Shown: in pieces, positions 32,130 to 40,067 of the stretch
Layout: every line of letters starts with the position of its first letter
How positions within the stretch are numbered: position 1 is the first letter of the stretch
NCBI GenBank assembly: GCA_027487435.1
Contig: JAIYDP010000328.1
Location: 1 to 40,067 of the forward strand
Direction of reading: 5' to 3'
Source of the DNA: Verrucomicrobiaceae bacterium
GTDB lineage: Bacteria > Verrucomicrobiota > Verrucomicrobiia > Verrucomicrobiales > Akkermansiaceae
DNA: 40,067 bases
Translations under genes and position numbers: made by a program
Notes under the pieces: model-generated
Database searches by the model: none
The model's input: only the letters and a program-made list of their open reading frames with translations
What the model was told of the DNA's origin: nothing

Positions 32130-33404
32130 TCATGATTTTTTTGAAGAATCAATAATCGGCTTCTCCGTTTGTTTTTTTTGCGTCGTATTTTCTGGAGTTG
32201 GAAGTGGCTCTACGGATGCCGTATTTTCCGAAGCTGAAGCCTTAGTGACAATCTCGATCAAGGCACCATCGGGCGCATAAGTAAGAGAAGTTAAGCACAG
32301 TAGCTCGCCAGCTCGCAACCCTTCTCGCACGACAAAATCATCGGCATTGGACCAAACGGGTTCGATTTCGCGACGCTTCAGCTTGGGCGGAGATCCCTCG
32401 ATCATCAACACGCGATTGATACCCCGGAGGGTATTACGAGGCAAAACGAACACGTCGTTGAGCACATTTCCGCAAATGCGAGCCCTCACAGGCTGGCCGA
32501 TGCGCAAAGAAGCAAGAGTTTGGTCTGGAGAGGAATTTTGCTGTTTCAGGCGAAATGGATCATCGATGCGAGCGATCGCAAAAAGCTCACGAGTTGTGCT
32601 ATCGAGTGTTCCCTCAGTGCGAATGATTTGGGCCTTCCATGTCGTCGAAGACTGAAGATCTAGAGCATCGGATAGCTGAACTGCGACGCTGGGGTCGCCC
32701 TCACGTGAAGGCAGAACAACGTGCGAGAGGTGCGCAGGAGAAATGGGCAATCGCACTTCCGCAAACTCGGTGGCAAAAACCAAACCAAGCGCGGTGTTTG
32801 GTCCTACGGATTGGCCGAGACCAATGTTGCGAGATTTAACGCGACCGGCAAAAGGCGCGCGAATTTTTGTGCGTTCGAGATTGCGGCGCGCTTGATCAAC
32901 TTCTGCGTTGGCAGATTTTACCGCAGCTTCGGCCTCCTTGAGTTGCGGCACACGAAGGACGAGAGCCGAAGGCTCTTCCTCATAACCAATGTCTTCCCAG
33001 TTTAGCCTTGCCTGCTTGGCACGGGCTTGTTCTTGGCTCAATAGTGCTTCGGCACGAGCGAGACGAGCTTCCGATGAAGCCAAGGAGGCTAAAAAATCTG
33101 CGGGATCCAACTCGGCAAAGATCTGATCTTTTTCAAAAAAAGCACCATCCTCAAAGCAAGGATGAATGGCCACTACCATACCAGCCACCAATGGGGTCAC
33201 GGTGGTTTCATAATGAGCGCGCACGATGCCTTGCGACTCGATCCAAATTTGGTAGTCACTCGGCTTTAAGTCCAATACTTCCGCTTTGATGGGAAGCTCT
33301 TTGGCGATGACCGGCTTAGGCTTCTCAACCGGACGCCCCAGCCATACCCAGGCGCCGACACCGCAGGCAAGAAGAAGGATAGGAAATACGATTCGAGTAA
33401 ACAT
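32130..33404 (-). CDS. RND-type periplasmic adaptor (membrane fusion protein)
   Basis: About 424 residues. An N-terminal membrane anchor (IVFPILLLACGVGAWVWLG), the first half of the lipoyl-like domain (GIVRAHYETTVTPLVAGMVV), a coiled-coil hairpin (about residues 95-185, rich in Ala/Glu/Arg), then KIRAPFAGRVKSRNIGLGQS, a beta-barrel and a charged Thr/Lys tail after about residue 385. Such adaptors link an inner-membrane RND pump to an outer-membrane channel. No pump or TolC gene is adjacent, so the partners must be elsewhere. ATG 33404 is chosen for the anchor; 20 extra codons upstream are unsupported. Confidence 0.85.
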   Translation of the reverse strand: MFTRIVFPILLLACGVGAWVWLGRPVEKPKPVIAKELPIKAEVLDLKPSDYQIWIESQGIVRAHYETTVTPLVAGMVVAIHPCFEDGAFFEKDQIFAELDPADFLASLASSEARLARAEALLSQEQARAKQARLNWEDIGYEEEPSALVLRVPQLKEAEAAVKSANAEVDQARRNLERTKIRAPFAGRVKSRNIGLGQSVGPNTALGLVFATEFAEVRLPISPAHLSHVVLPSREGDPSVAVQLSDALDLQSSTTWKAQIIRTEGTLDSTTRELFAIARIDDPFRLKQQNSSPDQTLASLRIGQPVRARICGNVLNDVFVLPRNTLRGINRVLMIEGSPPKLKRREIEPVWSNADDFVVREGLRAGELLCLTSLTYAPDGALIEIVTKASASENTASVEPLPTPENTTQKKQTEKPIIDSSKKS

Positions 33405-33489
33405 TTGCAGGCTGTCATACGCACATGCGCGTAGGAAAATAGCGTACTTCGCGAATTTTACCAATTTTTCATTTCCAGAGTGAAATTCC

Positions 33490-34305
33490 CTAAGGAACGC
33501 GCGGGAATTTTTTGAAATCTGGTTTACGCTTTTCCAAGAATGCCTGTTTGCCTTCTTTACCTTCTTCGCTCATATAATAGAGCAATGTCGCGTTGCCTGC
33601 GAGATCGAGCAACCCCATTTGCCCATCGCAATCCGCATTGAGAGCGGCTTTTAGACAACGCAAAGCGATGGGCGAGTGCTCAAGCATCTCACGGCACCAT
33701 TTCAGGGTTTCTGTTTCGAGTTGATCAAGCGGCACCACAGTATTGACGAGACCCATTTCCAGTGCCTGCTGAGCATCGTATTGGCGACAGAGATACCAAA
33801 TTTCACGTGCTTTTTTCTGCCCGACAATGCGGGAGAGATAACTGGAGCCTAGACCGCCATCAAAAGATCCCACCTTAGGTCCCGTCTGACCGAATCGGGC
33901 ATTGTCAGCGGCAATCGTCAAATCGCAGACCACGTGAAGCACGTGCCCCCCTCCAATCGCATAGCCCGCCACCATCGCGACAACCGGCTTGGGCAGGGAG
34001 CGTATTTTTTTTTGCAAATCTAAAACATTCAACCGAGGAACACCGTCATCGCCGAGGTAACCTGCATGACCACGCACTTTTTGATCGCCACCGGAACAGA
34101 AGGCCAGAGGCCCCTCGCCACACAGAATGACAACCCCGACATCAGGATCTTGGTGCGCCAATTCGAAGGCTTGCAGCATCTCGCTTACGGTTTTCGGACG
34201 GAATGCGTTACGCACTTCAGGGCGATTGATGGTAATTTTGGCAATTTGCCCCGAGTCGGCAGTTTCGTATCGGATATCTTCAAAGGTAGCAGCAGTAGTC
34301 CACAT
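33490..34305 (-). CDS. menB: 1,4-dihydroxy-2-naphthoyl-CoA synthase
   Basis: 271 residues with near-textbook MenB sequence: [77 protein letters not shown] and the C-terminal [16 protein letters not shown]. It closes the second ring of the naphthoquinone in menaquinone synthesis from o-succinylbenzoyl-CoA, in the cytoplasm. ATG 34305 gives [14 protein letters not shown], whose Trp and FEDIRYE align with E. coli MenB; starts at 34323 and 34329 add only a few residues. No other men gene is adjacent. It indicates respiration with menaquinone. Confidence 0.95.
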   Translation of the reverse strand: MWTTAATFEDIRYETADSGQIAKITINRPEVRNAFRPKTVSEMLQAFELAHQDPDVGVVILCGEGPLAFCSGGDQKVRGHAGYLGDDGVPRLNVLDLQKKIRSLPKPVVAMVAGYAIGGGHVLHVVCDLTIAADNARFGQTGPKVGSFDGGLGSSYLSRIVGQKKAREIWYLCRQYDAQQALEMGLVNTVVPLDQLETETLKWCREMLEHSPIALRCLKAALNADCDGQMGLLDLAGNATLLYYMSEEGKEGKQAFLEKRKPDFKKFPRVP

Positions 34306-34411
34306 GGCAGCGAAGGCTAGCATGAGCATGACAAAATGCGAATGCTTTTTCCTGCATCGGAAGAATCTCGTTGACCATCCTTAGCACCTCAAATTCCGCA
34401 TACTCCACAAC

Positions 34412-34573
34412 ATGCACCATGCAGCTTGCGCGTCGCCTTTCATCGCCTGTGCTCCATCTTTTCTCTTCGCTGCCTGCACACTCTCTCCCGCCCTGTCTGA
34501 TTTACGCTCCAAGGCTAACCCCATCATCTTCCTATACACCCGCGCAGCGCCGGACAGTGCTGCTAGGCGTTGA
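34412..34573 (+). pseudogene. 53-codon ORF ending inside element A
   Basis: ATG 34412 to TGA 34571-34573. The first part resembles a signal peptide (ASPFIACAPSFLFAACTLSP, then ALSD), followed by LRSKANPIIFLYTRAAP. The last dozen codons are element A sequence, and the TGA is the same element base triplet that ends dus. It may be the 5' stump of a secreted-protein gene interrupted by the element, or chance. No ribosome-binding site and no family are recognisable. Confidence 0.22.
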
Positions 34574-34695
34574 TGTGCATGGCGGTTCATGGCAGCAGTG
34601 GGTAGCATCCAACGATGCTGGCAAAAGGTCGGAAATGCCTTGCGCAGCAAATGATGGTGGCGAATCGCAGAGTTATACTGCGGATTGCGGATTAA
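34535..34695 (+). mobile_element. Element A, copy A2 (MITE-like)
   Basis: From CGCCGGACAG-TGCTGCTAGG through TTGATGTGCATGGCGGTTCA, a hairpin centred at 34610, AGCAAATGATGGTGGCGAAT to the right end GCGGATTGCGGATTAA. The left terminus is damaged and its boundary uncertain. The right terminal TTAA contains the purH stop codon (34694-34692 on the minus strand). Confidence 0.6.
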
Positions 34696-36233
34696 TGTCG
34701 GAAGTGCCGATGCCCGGTGAATACCATGGCAATGCCGGCTGCATCTGCGGCAGCGATGACTTCTTCATCTCGCACGGAGCCACCGGGCTGAATGCACGCA
34801 GTCGCGCCTGCATCAATGGCGGTTTGTAAGCCGTCGGCAAAAGGAAACATGGCATCGGAGGCGATGACGCTGCCTTCTAAACTCAAGTTCGCTTCTTTGG
34901 CTTTCCAAACGGCGATACGTGACGAATCGATGCGGCTCATTTGTCCCGCGCCGATGCCGAGGGTGCGGTCGGCGTTCGCATAGACAATGGCGTTCGATTT
35001 CACATGCTTGACCACACGCCATGCAAAACGCATGGCACGGAGCTCTTCTTGGGTGGGGGGCCGCTTGGTGACTACCTTGGATTCCAGGTTTTCGAGTCCT
35101 AGAGCGGTGTGGTCTCTTTCCATGATCATAATGCCGCCGGGGCAGGAGCGGATGAGCGGTTCCGTTTTCGCTTTGAGGTAAGCCTCATTGAGTTTCATGA
35201 GCCTCAGGTTTTTCTTTTTCTGCAGCACAGCGCGAGCTTCGGACTCGTAGTCAGGAGCAATGATCACATCGGTGAAAATTTCTGAAATCACCCGCGCTAG
35301 AGCTTCGGTGATCGGGCGATTGCAAACGATTACGCCACCAAACGGGGCTTGGCGGTCGGTTTCGAAAGCTTTTTGCCATGCCTCGCGGAGATCTTCATCA
35401 TCTTGGCCGACACCACAGGGGTTGGTGTGTTTGAGAATTCCTACGGTAGGGCGGCGGAAGTCGAGAATCAGGTCAGCTGCGGCTTCGATGTCAAGAATGT
35501 TGGTGTAAGAGAGTTCCTTGCCCTGAATTTGCGTGAAGCAAGAGGAAAAATCCCCGTAAACTGCTGCCTTCTGATGAGGATTATCACCGTAGCGGAGCTC
35601 TTGTTCCAGCGGCAGGCTGATGGTGAGATGCGTGCGGGTGCCGTTTTTGCATTTGCCGAGGTAGTTGCCGATGGCGGCATCATACTGTGAGGTGCGCAGG
35701 AAAACTTTTACCGCGAGCTCTTCGCGCAAGCTAAGAGTCGTGTTGCCTTGGTTTTCAGCCATTTCTTCAAGAATGCGGGGATAGTCCGAGGGATCGCAGA
35801 CAACGGTAACTGCGGAATAATTTTTCGACGCAGAGCGCAGCATCGATGGGCCACCGATGTCGATATTTTCGATGGCATCTGCCAGAGTGACGTCATTGCG
35901 GGCAATGGTCTGCTCGAAGGGATAGAGATTGACGCATACCAGATCGATAGGAGGGATGTTATGCTCTTGAGCTTGATGTTGATGCTCTGCATCGTCGCGT
36001 TTCTGCAATAGCCCGCCATGTACTTTGGGATGCAATGTTTTGACGCGACCTTCGAAAAGCTCGGGAGCGCCTGTGTAGTCCGCTACATCGATGACGGGAA
36101 GTCCTGCCTCCCGTAGCGATTTGGCAGTGCCACCCGTGGATAAAAGTTCGACTCCGGCATTGTGCAAGCCGCGTGCGAAGTCAACGAGACCTGATTTATC
36201 AGATACGGAAAGGAGAGCGCGATGGATGGCCAT
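34692..36233 (-). CDS. purH: Bifunctional AICAR formyltransferase/IMP cyclohydrolase
   Basis: 513 residues. N-terminal MGS-like IMP cyclohydrolase domain ([44 protein letters not shown]) and AICAR transformylase domain ([36 protein letters not shown] [34 protein letters not shown], and the ending [10 protein letters not shown]). It performs the last two steps of de novo purine synthesis. ATG 36233 is the family start. The stop TAA falls in the terminal TTAA of element A copy A2. The gene is divergent from mfd, and the two 5' ends touch. Confidence 0.95.
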   Translation of the reverse strand: MAIHRALLSVSDKSGLVDFARGLHNAGVELLSTGGTAKSLREAGLPVIDVADYTGAPELFEGRVKTLHPKVHGGLLQKRDDAEHQHQAQEHNIPPIDLVCVNLYPFEQTIARNDVTLADAIENIDIGGPSMLRSASKNYSAVTVVCDPSDYPRILEEMAENQGNTTLSLREELAVKVFLRTSQYDAAIGNYLGKCKNGTRTHLTISLPLEQELRYGDNPHQKAAVYGDFSSCFTQIQGKELSYTNILDIEAAADLILDFRRPTVGILKHTNPCGVGQDDEDLREAWQKAFETDRQAPFGGVIVCNRPITEALARVISEIFTDVIIAPDYESEARAVLQKKKNLRLMKLNEAYLKAKTEPLIRSCPGGIMIMERDHTALGLENLESKVVTKRPPTQEELRAMRFAWRVVKHVKSNAIVYANADRTLGIGAGQMSRIDSSRIAVWKAKEANLSLEGSVIASDAMFPFADGLQTAIDAGATACIQPGGSVRDEEVIAAADAAGIAMVFTGHRHFRH

Positions 36234-36416
36234 AGTTGTTTGTTGCCGGTCGTCGGCAGGCAGGGACGTAGCGGAGGAAAAGAGCCGGGGCAAGGCTTTT
36301 TTCTGGAGCTTTGCACCGTTGATAGGGTATGCCGATCAAAGCTCGGGCTTGGCCGTTTTGGTAAATATTCTGCTTTCTTCTCGCATAAAAGGCTTTCGAG
36401 CATCTACGTTTCGTGC

Positions 36417-39400
36417 GTGCCCACCCATGGGACATTTGCGGAACAATTGATTGAAAGCCTTTCCGAGACAATACCATCGTATGGTGCGAAAAAGGCAGGG
36501 GAGACTGCGGTCATTCGCCACGCACATCAGGCCGGACATGCGTTTTTGTTGGCTGCTTTTTGTCAGCGATTCTCTGGCAAAACCATCTGGATCATCTACG
36601 ACCAGATTCGTCTCGCAGAACGCCTCAGCGCTGAGCTTTTGACGTGGAAATGCTCCGCCGTATCTTTGCCAGACATCGCTACTGATGCCGACGGAACCTC
36701 CATCGCGGAACCTGAAGCGGAAGCCGAACGCATGGCGATTTTTGATGCCATCGCCAGCGGCAAATCTCGCACCGTGCTCTGTCACGAATCGACCCTCGAA
36801 GCTCGTGTACCTGCGAAAAACGAGATCGACAGCGGCCGCATCTCCCTGCGCTCCGGCTCCACCATCGATCCCAGCGAACTCAGTGCCCAACTCATCGCCG
36901 CAGGAATCGAGCGACATCCCATGGTGCATTCGCGGGGGCAATTCTGCCAGCGAGGCGGAATCATCGATCTCTACCCATGGCACGCGGCTCATCCCGTGAG
37001 AATCGAGTTTTTTGACCAAGAAATCGAATCCATCCGCGAGTTTGATGCCGATTCTCAGCTCTCCATCCGCAAAATCGAACACGTCAACATCCTGCTCAAC
37101 GAGCCAGAAAAAAACTCCTTCCTCCGCGATTGGATCGCGCCCCATCACATCGTCATTCACATTGGCGAAAACGAGTTGCCCCAACTCCATGCCACCGTGC
37201 AGATCAGCCCCGATGTCACCGACATCACCGGCATCACAGATGATGAAATACCTCACCATTTCTCCCTACCCATCTACGCCCAGCCCCTCGGCGGCTTCGA
37301 GGCGGGTGACTTCATCCTCCAAGAAAACAAACGCCAGCAGTTTTTCCAACAACTCGACGAATGGCGCACCGCCTCATGGAAAATCGCCATCGTTTTCGCC
37401 AACAAAGGCGAAGAGACCCGCTTCCGCGAACTCGTCGATGACTCCTGCGACATCCACCCGCTGCGCGGAGAGCTTCACGCAGGCTTCACCATCCCATCCC
37501 TTCGCATCGCCATTCTCTCCTCCGCAGAACTCTTTGGCCGCTACCGCACCGCCAATACCGTCCGCAAATCCCTGCTCGATCGCCATCACACCGCCCACCA
37601 AAGCCTCGAAGAAATCCACCTCGCCGACCTCGTCGTCCACGCCGAATACGGCATCGGACGCTTCCGCGGCATCCAGCCCACCGACGATGGCCTCTCCGAG
37701 GAAATCCTCATCGAATACCTCGACGGCTCCCTGCTTTCCGTCCCCATCGATCAAGCGCACCTCGTCGCCAAATACATCGGCATGGGCGGAAAAACACCCG
37801 AACTCACCAAACTCGGCGGCAATTCCTGGAAAAATACCCGCAAAACCGCAGAAAAATCCATCCTCGACTACGCCGCGCAAATCCTCAGCGTGCAAGCCGA
37901 GCGCCAAGCGAAAACCGGATACTCCCACCCGCCCGATACCAAATGGATGTGGGAATTTGAAAACTCCTTCCATTTCACCGAAACCATCGACCAGAAACGT
38001 GCCATCGAGGAAACCAAGCGCGATATGGAACGCCCCGAGCCCATGGATCGCCTCATCTGCGGCGACGTCGGCTTCGGCAAGACCGAGGTAGCCATCCGCG
38101 CCGCGTTCAAATGCGTCACCGGCGGCAAACAAGTCGCCATCCTCTGCCCCACCACCGTGCTCGCCGAGCAACACTGCCGCACCTTCCGCGAACGCATGAG
38201 CGACTACCCCATCCGCGTCGATCTCCTCAACCGCTTCCGCACCCCAGCCGAAATCCGCGAAACCATCGCTGGCGTCGCGAACGGCTCCGTCGATATCGTC
38301 ATCGGCACCCACCGCCTGCTCTCCGGCGATGTCTCCTACCACAACCTCGGCCTCGTCGTCATCGATGAAGAGCAGCGCTTCGGCGTCAAACACAAAGAAA
38401 AATTCAAGGAAATCTTCCGCCACATCGACATCCTCACCCTCTCCGCCACCCCCATCCCCCGCACCCTCTACATGGCGCTCATGGGCACCCGCGACATGTC
38501 CACCATCGATACCCCACCCCCCAACCGCATCCCCGTGCAAACCACCATCGCCGGCTACGACGAGCGCGTCATCCGCGATGCCATCCGCCGCGAAATGCGC
38601 CGTGGTGGCCAAGTCTTCTTCCTCCACAACCGCGTCAAAACCATCGAAAACATGCGCGGGAAAATCCAAGCCCTCGTCCCCGAAGCCCGCATCCTCGTCG
38701 GCCACGGCCAAATGGAACAAGACGAACTCGAAGCCGTGATGAAACAATTTGTCCACCACGAAGCCGACGTCCTCCTCGCCACCACCATCATCGAAACCGG
38801 CATCGATATCCCCAACGCCAACACCATCCTCATCGACCGCGCCGACCGCTTTGGCCTCGCCGATCTCTACCAACTGCGCGGCCGCGTAGGCCGCGCCGGC
38901 GAGCAAGCCTACGCCATCCTCCTGCTCCCGCGCGACATGATGGCCCAAGGCGATGCCCGCAAACGCATCCAAGCCATCAAACAATACACCGCCCTCGGAT
39001 CCGGCTTCAAGATCGCCATGCGCGACCTAGAAATCCGCGGTGCTGGCAACCTCCTCGGCACCAAACAAAGCGGCCACATCGCCGCCGTCGGCTTCGACCT
39101 CTACTGCAAACTGCTCCGCCAATCCATCGATCGCCTACGCGGTCGCCCCACTTCCTTACGCAGCGAATGCAGCCTCCGCCTCGATTTCATCACCAGTCAC
39201 GGCACCGAAGAAACGCCATCGCGCTCCGCAAAAGAAGCCAAGGACCAAGTCGCGCCCGCCCGCATCCCGCACGATTTCCTGCCCGACACCAAACTCCGCG
39301 TCAACGCCTGGCGCGAGCTAGCCGAGTGCCTCACCGAAAAAGATCTCACTACGCTACAAAGTGCCTGGACAGACCGCTTCGGCAAATTGCCCCGCGAAAT

Positions 39401-39599
39401 GCAACGCCTCTTCGATCTCAGCAAAATGAAAATCCTCGCCGCCGCGAAAAAAATCACCCACATCGAAGTCGCCGAGCAAAAAGTCACCCTCACCCGCAAC
39501 GGCACCGCCATCACCATCGACCACCGCCTACCCCGCCTCAAGTCCACCGCCCCCGACGCCAAACTCACCGAGTTGCTCGCCATGCTCCACAGTCTCTGA
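36417..39599 (+). CDS. mfd: Transcription-repair coupling factor
   Basis: About 1060 residues from GTG 36417; the frame is open back to ATG 36222, but that start overlaps purH and the extra residues look non-conserved. TTG 36447 is another possibility. Domains in order: UvrB-like damage module ([20 protein letters not shown]), RNA-polymerase-interaction domain ([16 protein letters not shown]), RecG-like translocase (Walker [16 protein letters not shown] box [54 protein letters not shown]), TRG motif region and C-terminal D7. It removes RNA polymerase stalled at lesions and recruits UvrA. From about 36700 onward the codons are much richer in third-position C than the first 300 bases of the frame. 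Confidence 0.93.
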   Translation: MPTHGTFAEQLIESLSETIPSYGAKKAGETAVIRHAHQAGHAFLLAAFCQRFSGKTIWIIYDQIRLAERLSAELLTWKCSAVSLPDIATDADGTSIAEPEAEAERMAIFDAIASGKSRTVLCHESTLEARVPAKNEIDSGRISLRSGSTIDPSELSAQLIAAGIERHPMVHSRGQFCQRGGIIDLYPWHAAHPVRIEFFDQEIESIREFDADSQLSIRKIEHVNILLNEPEKNSFLRDWIAPHHIVIHIGENELPQLHATVQISPDVTDITGITDDEIPHHFSLPIYAQPLGGFEAGDFILQENKRQQFFQQLDEWRTASWKIAIVFANKGEETRFRELVDDSCDIHPLRGELHAGFTIPSLRIAILSSAELFGRYRTANTVRKSLLDRHHTAHQSLEEIHLADLVVHAEYGIGRFRGIQPTDDGLSEEILIEYLDGSLLSVPIDQAHLVAKYIGMGGKTPELTKLGGNSWKNTRKTAEKSILDYAAQILSVQAERQAKTGYSHPPDTKWMWEFENSFHFTETIDQKRAIEETKRDMERPEPMDRLICGDVGFGKTEVAIRAAFKCVTGGKQVAILCPTTVLAEQHCRTFRERMSDYPIRVDLLNRFRTPAEIRETIAGVANGSVDIVIGTHRLLSGDVSYHNLGLVVIDEEQRFGVKHKEKFKEIFRHIDILTLSATPIPRTLYMALMGTRDMSTIDTPPPNRIPVQTTIAGYDERVIRDAIRREMRRGGQVFFLHNRVKTIENMRGKIQALVPEARILVGHGQMEQDELEAVMKQFVHHEADVLLATTIIETGIDIPNANTILIDRADRFGLADLYQLRGRVGRAGEQAYAILLLPRDMMAQGDARKRIQAIKQYTALGSGFKIAMRDLEIRGAGNLLGTKQSGHIAAVGFDLYCKLLRQSIDRLRGRPTSLRSECSLRLDFITSHGTEETPSRSAKEAKDQVAPARIPHDFLPDTKLRVNAWRELAECLTEKDLTTLQSAWTDRFGKLPREMQRLFDLSKMKILAAAKKITHIEVAEQKVTLTRNGTAITIDHRLPRLKSTAPDAKLTELLAMLHSL

Positions 39600-39614
39600 G
39601 CAACATCCCCCAAA

Positions 39615-39775
39615 ACCCCTCGCGTCATAAAGTTTTGTGATAGGAAGACAGTGCTTCCAGCCTGTCTCGGCAAACGGGCGTCCCGCCTGTTTCCTTCGTT
39701 ATAGATGTTTCTCCCCACAAAACCCCATCTTTTCTGCTAGTTAAAAACCACAAAACTTGATGCGCGGCACTATAT
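39615..39775 (-). mobile_element. Element B, copy B2 (MITE-like)
   Basis: Inverted relative to copy B1. Read on the minus strand it starts TATAGTGCCGCGCATCAAGT and ends in the reverse of CCTCGCGTCATAAAGTTTTG. It shares the central GGCGGGACGCCCGTTTGCCG and AGACAGGCTGGAAGCA blocks but carries about 35 extra bases between left terminus and core. It starts 16 bases after the mfd stop. Confidence 0.6.
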
Positions 39776-39839
39776 TGGGTGATGTTACCCACGGTTTCTC
39801 CGTGCTGGTATGAGTCGGCCCTTTGGGGGAAGGCAAGCG

Positions 39840-40067
39840 ATGGATCATTCCATCCTTAAACGCTCACCCGGACGCCCAAAATTCATTGAAATCGAGACCC
39901 ACCAGTCACCCGGACGCCTAAATTTCATTGAAATCGAAACTCACCAGTCACTCGGACGCCTAAAATTCATGGAAATCGAGACTCACCAGTCACCCGGACG
40001 CATGAAATTCATTGAAATCGAGACTCACCAGTCACCCGGATGCATCAAATTGATGCAAATTCAATCC
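39840..40067 (+). CDS. Partial ORF of 14-residue tandem repeats, open at the right edge
   Basis: ATG 39840 (or in-frame ATG 39810; the frame is closed by TGA 39780-39782) reads MDHSILKR and then repeats of SPGR-x-KFIEIETHQ to the window end with no stop. The other two plus-strand frames and all three minus-strand frames contain stops in every unit. A purine-rich GGGGGAAGG lies just before ATG 39840. Changes between units include both silent (ACC/ACT, GAG/GAA) and replacing ones (Pro/Leu/Met/Ile at the variable position), so selection on protein is not proven. I recognise no family. It could be a repetitive surface or intracellular peptide, or a non-coding 42-bp satellite that happens to be open. 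Confidence 0.35.
   Translation, partial: MDHSILKRSPGRPKFIEIETHQSPGRLNFIEIETHQSLGRLKFMEIETHQSPGRMKFIEIETHQSPGCIKLMQIQS
39864..40067 (+). repeat. 42-bp tandem repeat, five units, open at the right edge
   Basis: Units start at 39864, 39906, 39948, 39990 and 40032; the last is diverged and cut by the window. Units differ from each other by about 3-6 bases. Several contain a short inverted repeat around ATTTCAT-TGAAAT. The array may continue beyond the window. Confidence 0.9.

Noticed and set aside
34371..34829. 152-codon plus-strand frame between menB and purH
   Set aside because: Runs through element A and antisense to the purH 3' end; no conserved sequence.
37374..38984. 536-codon minus-strand frame rich in Gly, Asp, Ala and Val
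   Set aside because: Antisense shadow of mfd produced by its C-rich third positions; no start signal or domain.

Overview
The window looks like a chromosomal segment of a Gram-negative bacterium, most probably of the Verrucomicrobiota (inference). Support comes from an LpxR-type outer-membrane lipid A deacylase, an RND-type periplasmic adaptor and menaquinone synthesis by MenB. Also typical are a stand-alone CoaB, an FG-GAP/ASPIC-UnbV protein, paired secreted Deg-like proteases, Sel1/TPR/ankyrin proteins, and a Pro/Ala-rich protein followed by a tiny membrane peptide. No rRNA, tRNA, CRISPR array or prophage was recognised.

Layout. 1-2700: the tail of pheT, a tandem-repeat spacer, a Pro/Ala-rich membrane protein with a 29-residue peptide gene, trxA, and a secreted NTF2-like protein. 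2700-3363: a scar region with a type I restriction specificity-subunit remnant and a MITE-like element. 3364-7245: an ankyrin/TPR protein, a sensor kinase and an OmpR-type regulator in one run. 7246-7405: an AT-rich spacer with three palindromes exactly 40 bp apart. 7406-18230: ten minus-strand genes, nearly all joined by ATGA overlaps. 18539-34305: a secreted NlpC/P60-like protein; a Deg pseudoprotease/protease pair; coaB-pxpB-pxpC; Sel1, FmdB, ComEC and TPR genes; then lpxR-dus on the plus strand; then LysM, RND adaptor and menB. 34412-40067: a short ORF, purH and mfd divergent, and a partial ORF of 14-residue repeats at the right edge.

The most interesting unit is 7406-18230. Reading from its 5' end, it encodes an RnfD-like membrane domain fused to a CRTAC1-type propeller, a Rieske oxygenase, a small membrane protein, a GNAT-like protein, a GH3-type acyl-adenylating enzyme, a tandem GNAT protein, a membrane desaturase, an AurF-like diiron oxygenase with a full metal-ligand set, a second desaturase and a membrane-anchored hexapeptide acyltransferase. 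My inference is an undescribed pathway that activates, conjugates, desaturates and oxygenates a lipid-like carboxylic acid at the membrane. I do not recognise it as a characterised cluster.

A second theme is small repeats. Element A (four copies, about 90-173 bp) has terminal inverted repeats opening TTAA-CCCGA and an internal hairpin whose two arms covary. Its copies sit at gene 3' ends and supply the end of the dus reading frame and stop codons for purH and the pseudoprotease. Element B (two inverted copies) also has terminal inverted repeats. Element C occurs twice, once across the 3' end of the acyltransferase gene.
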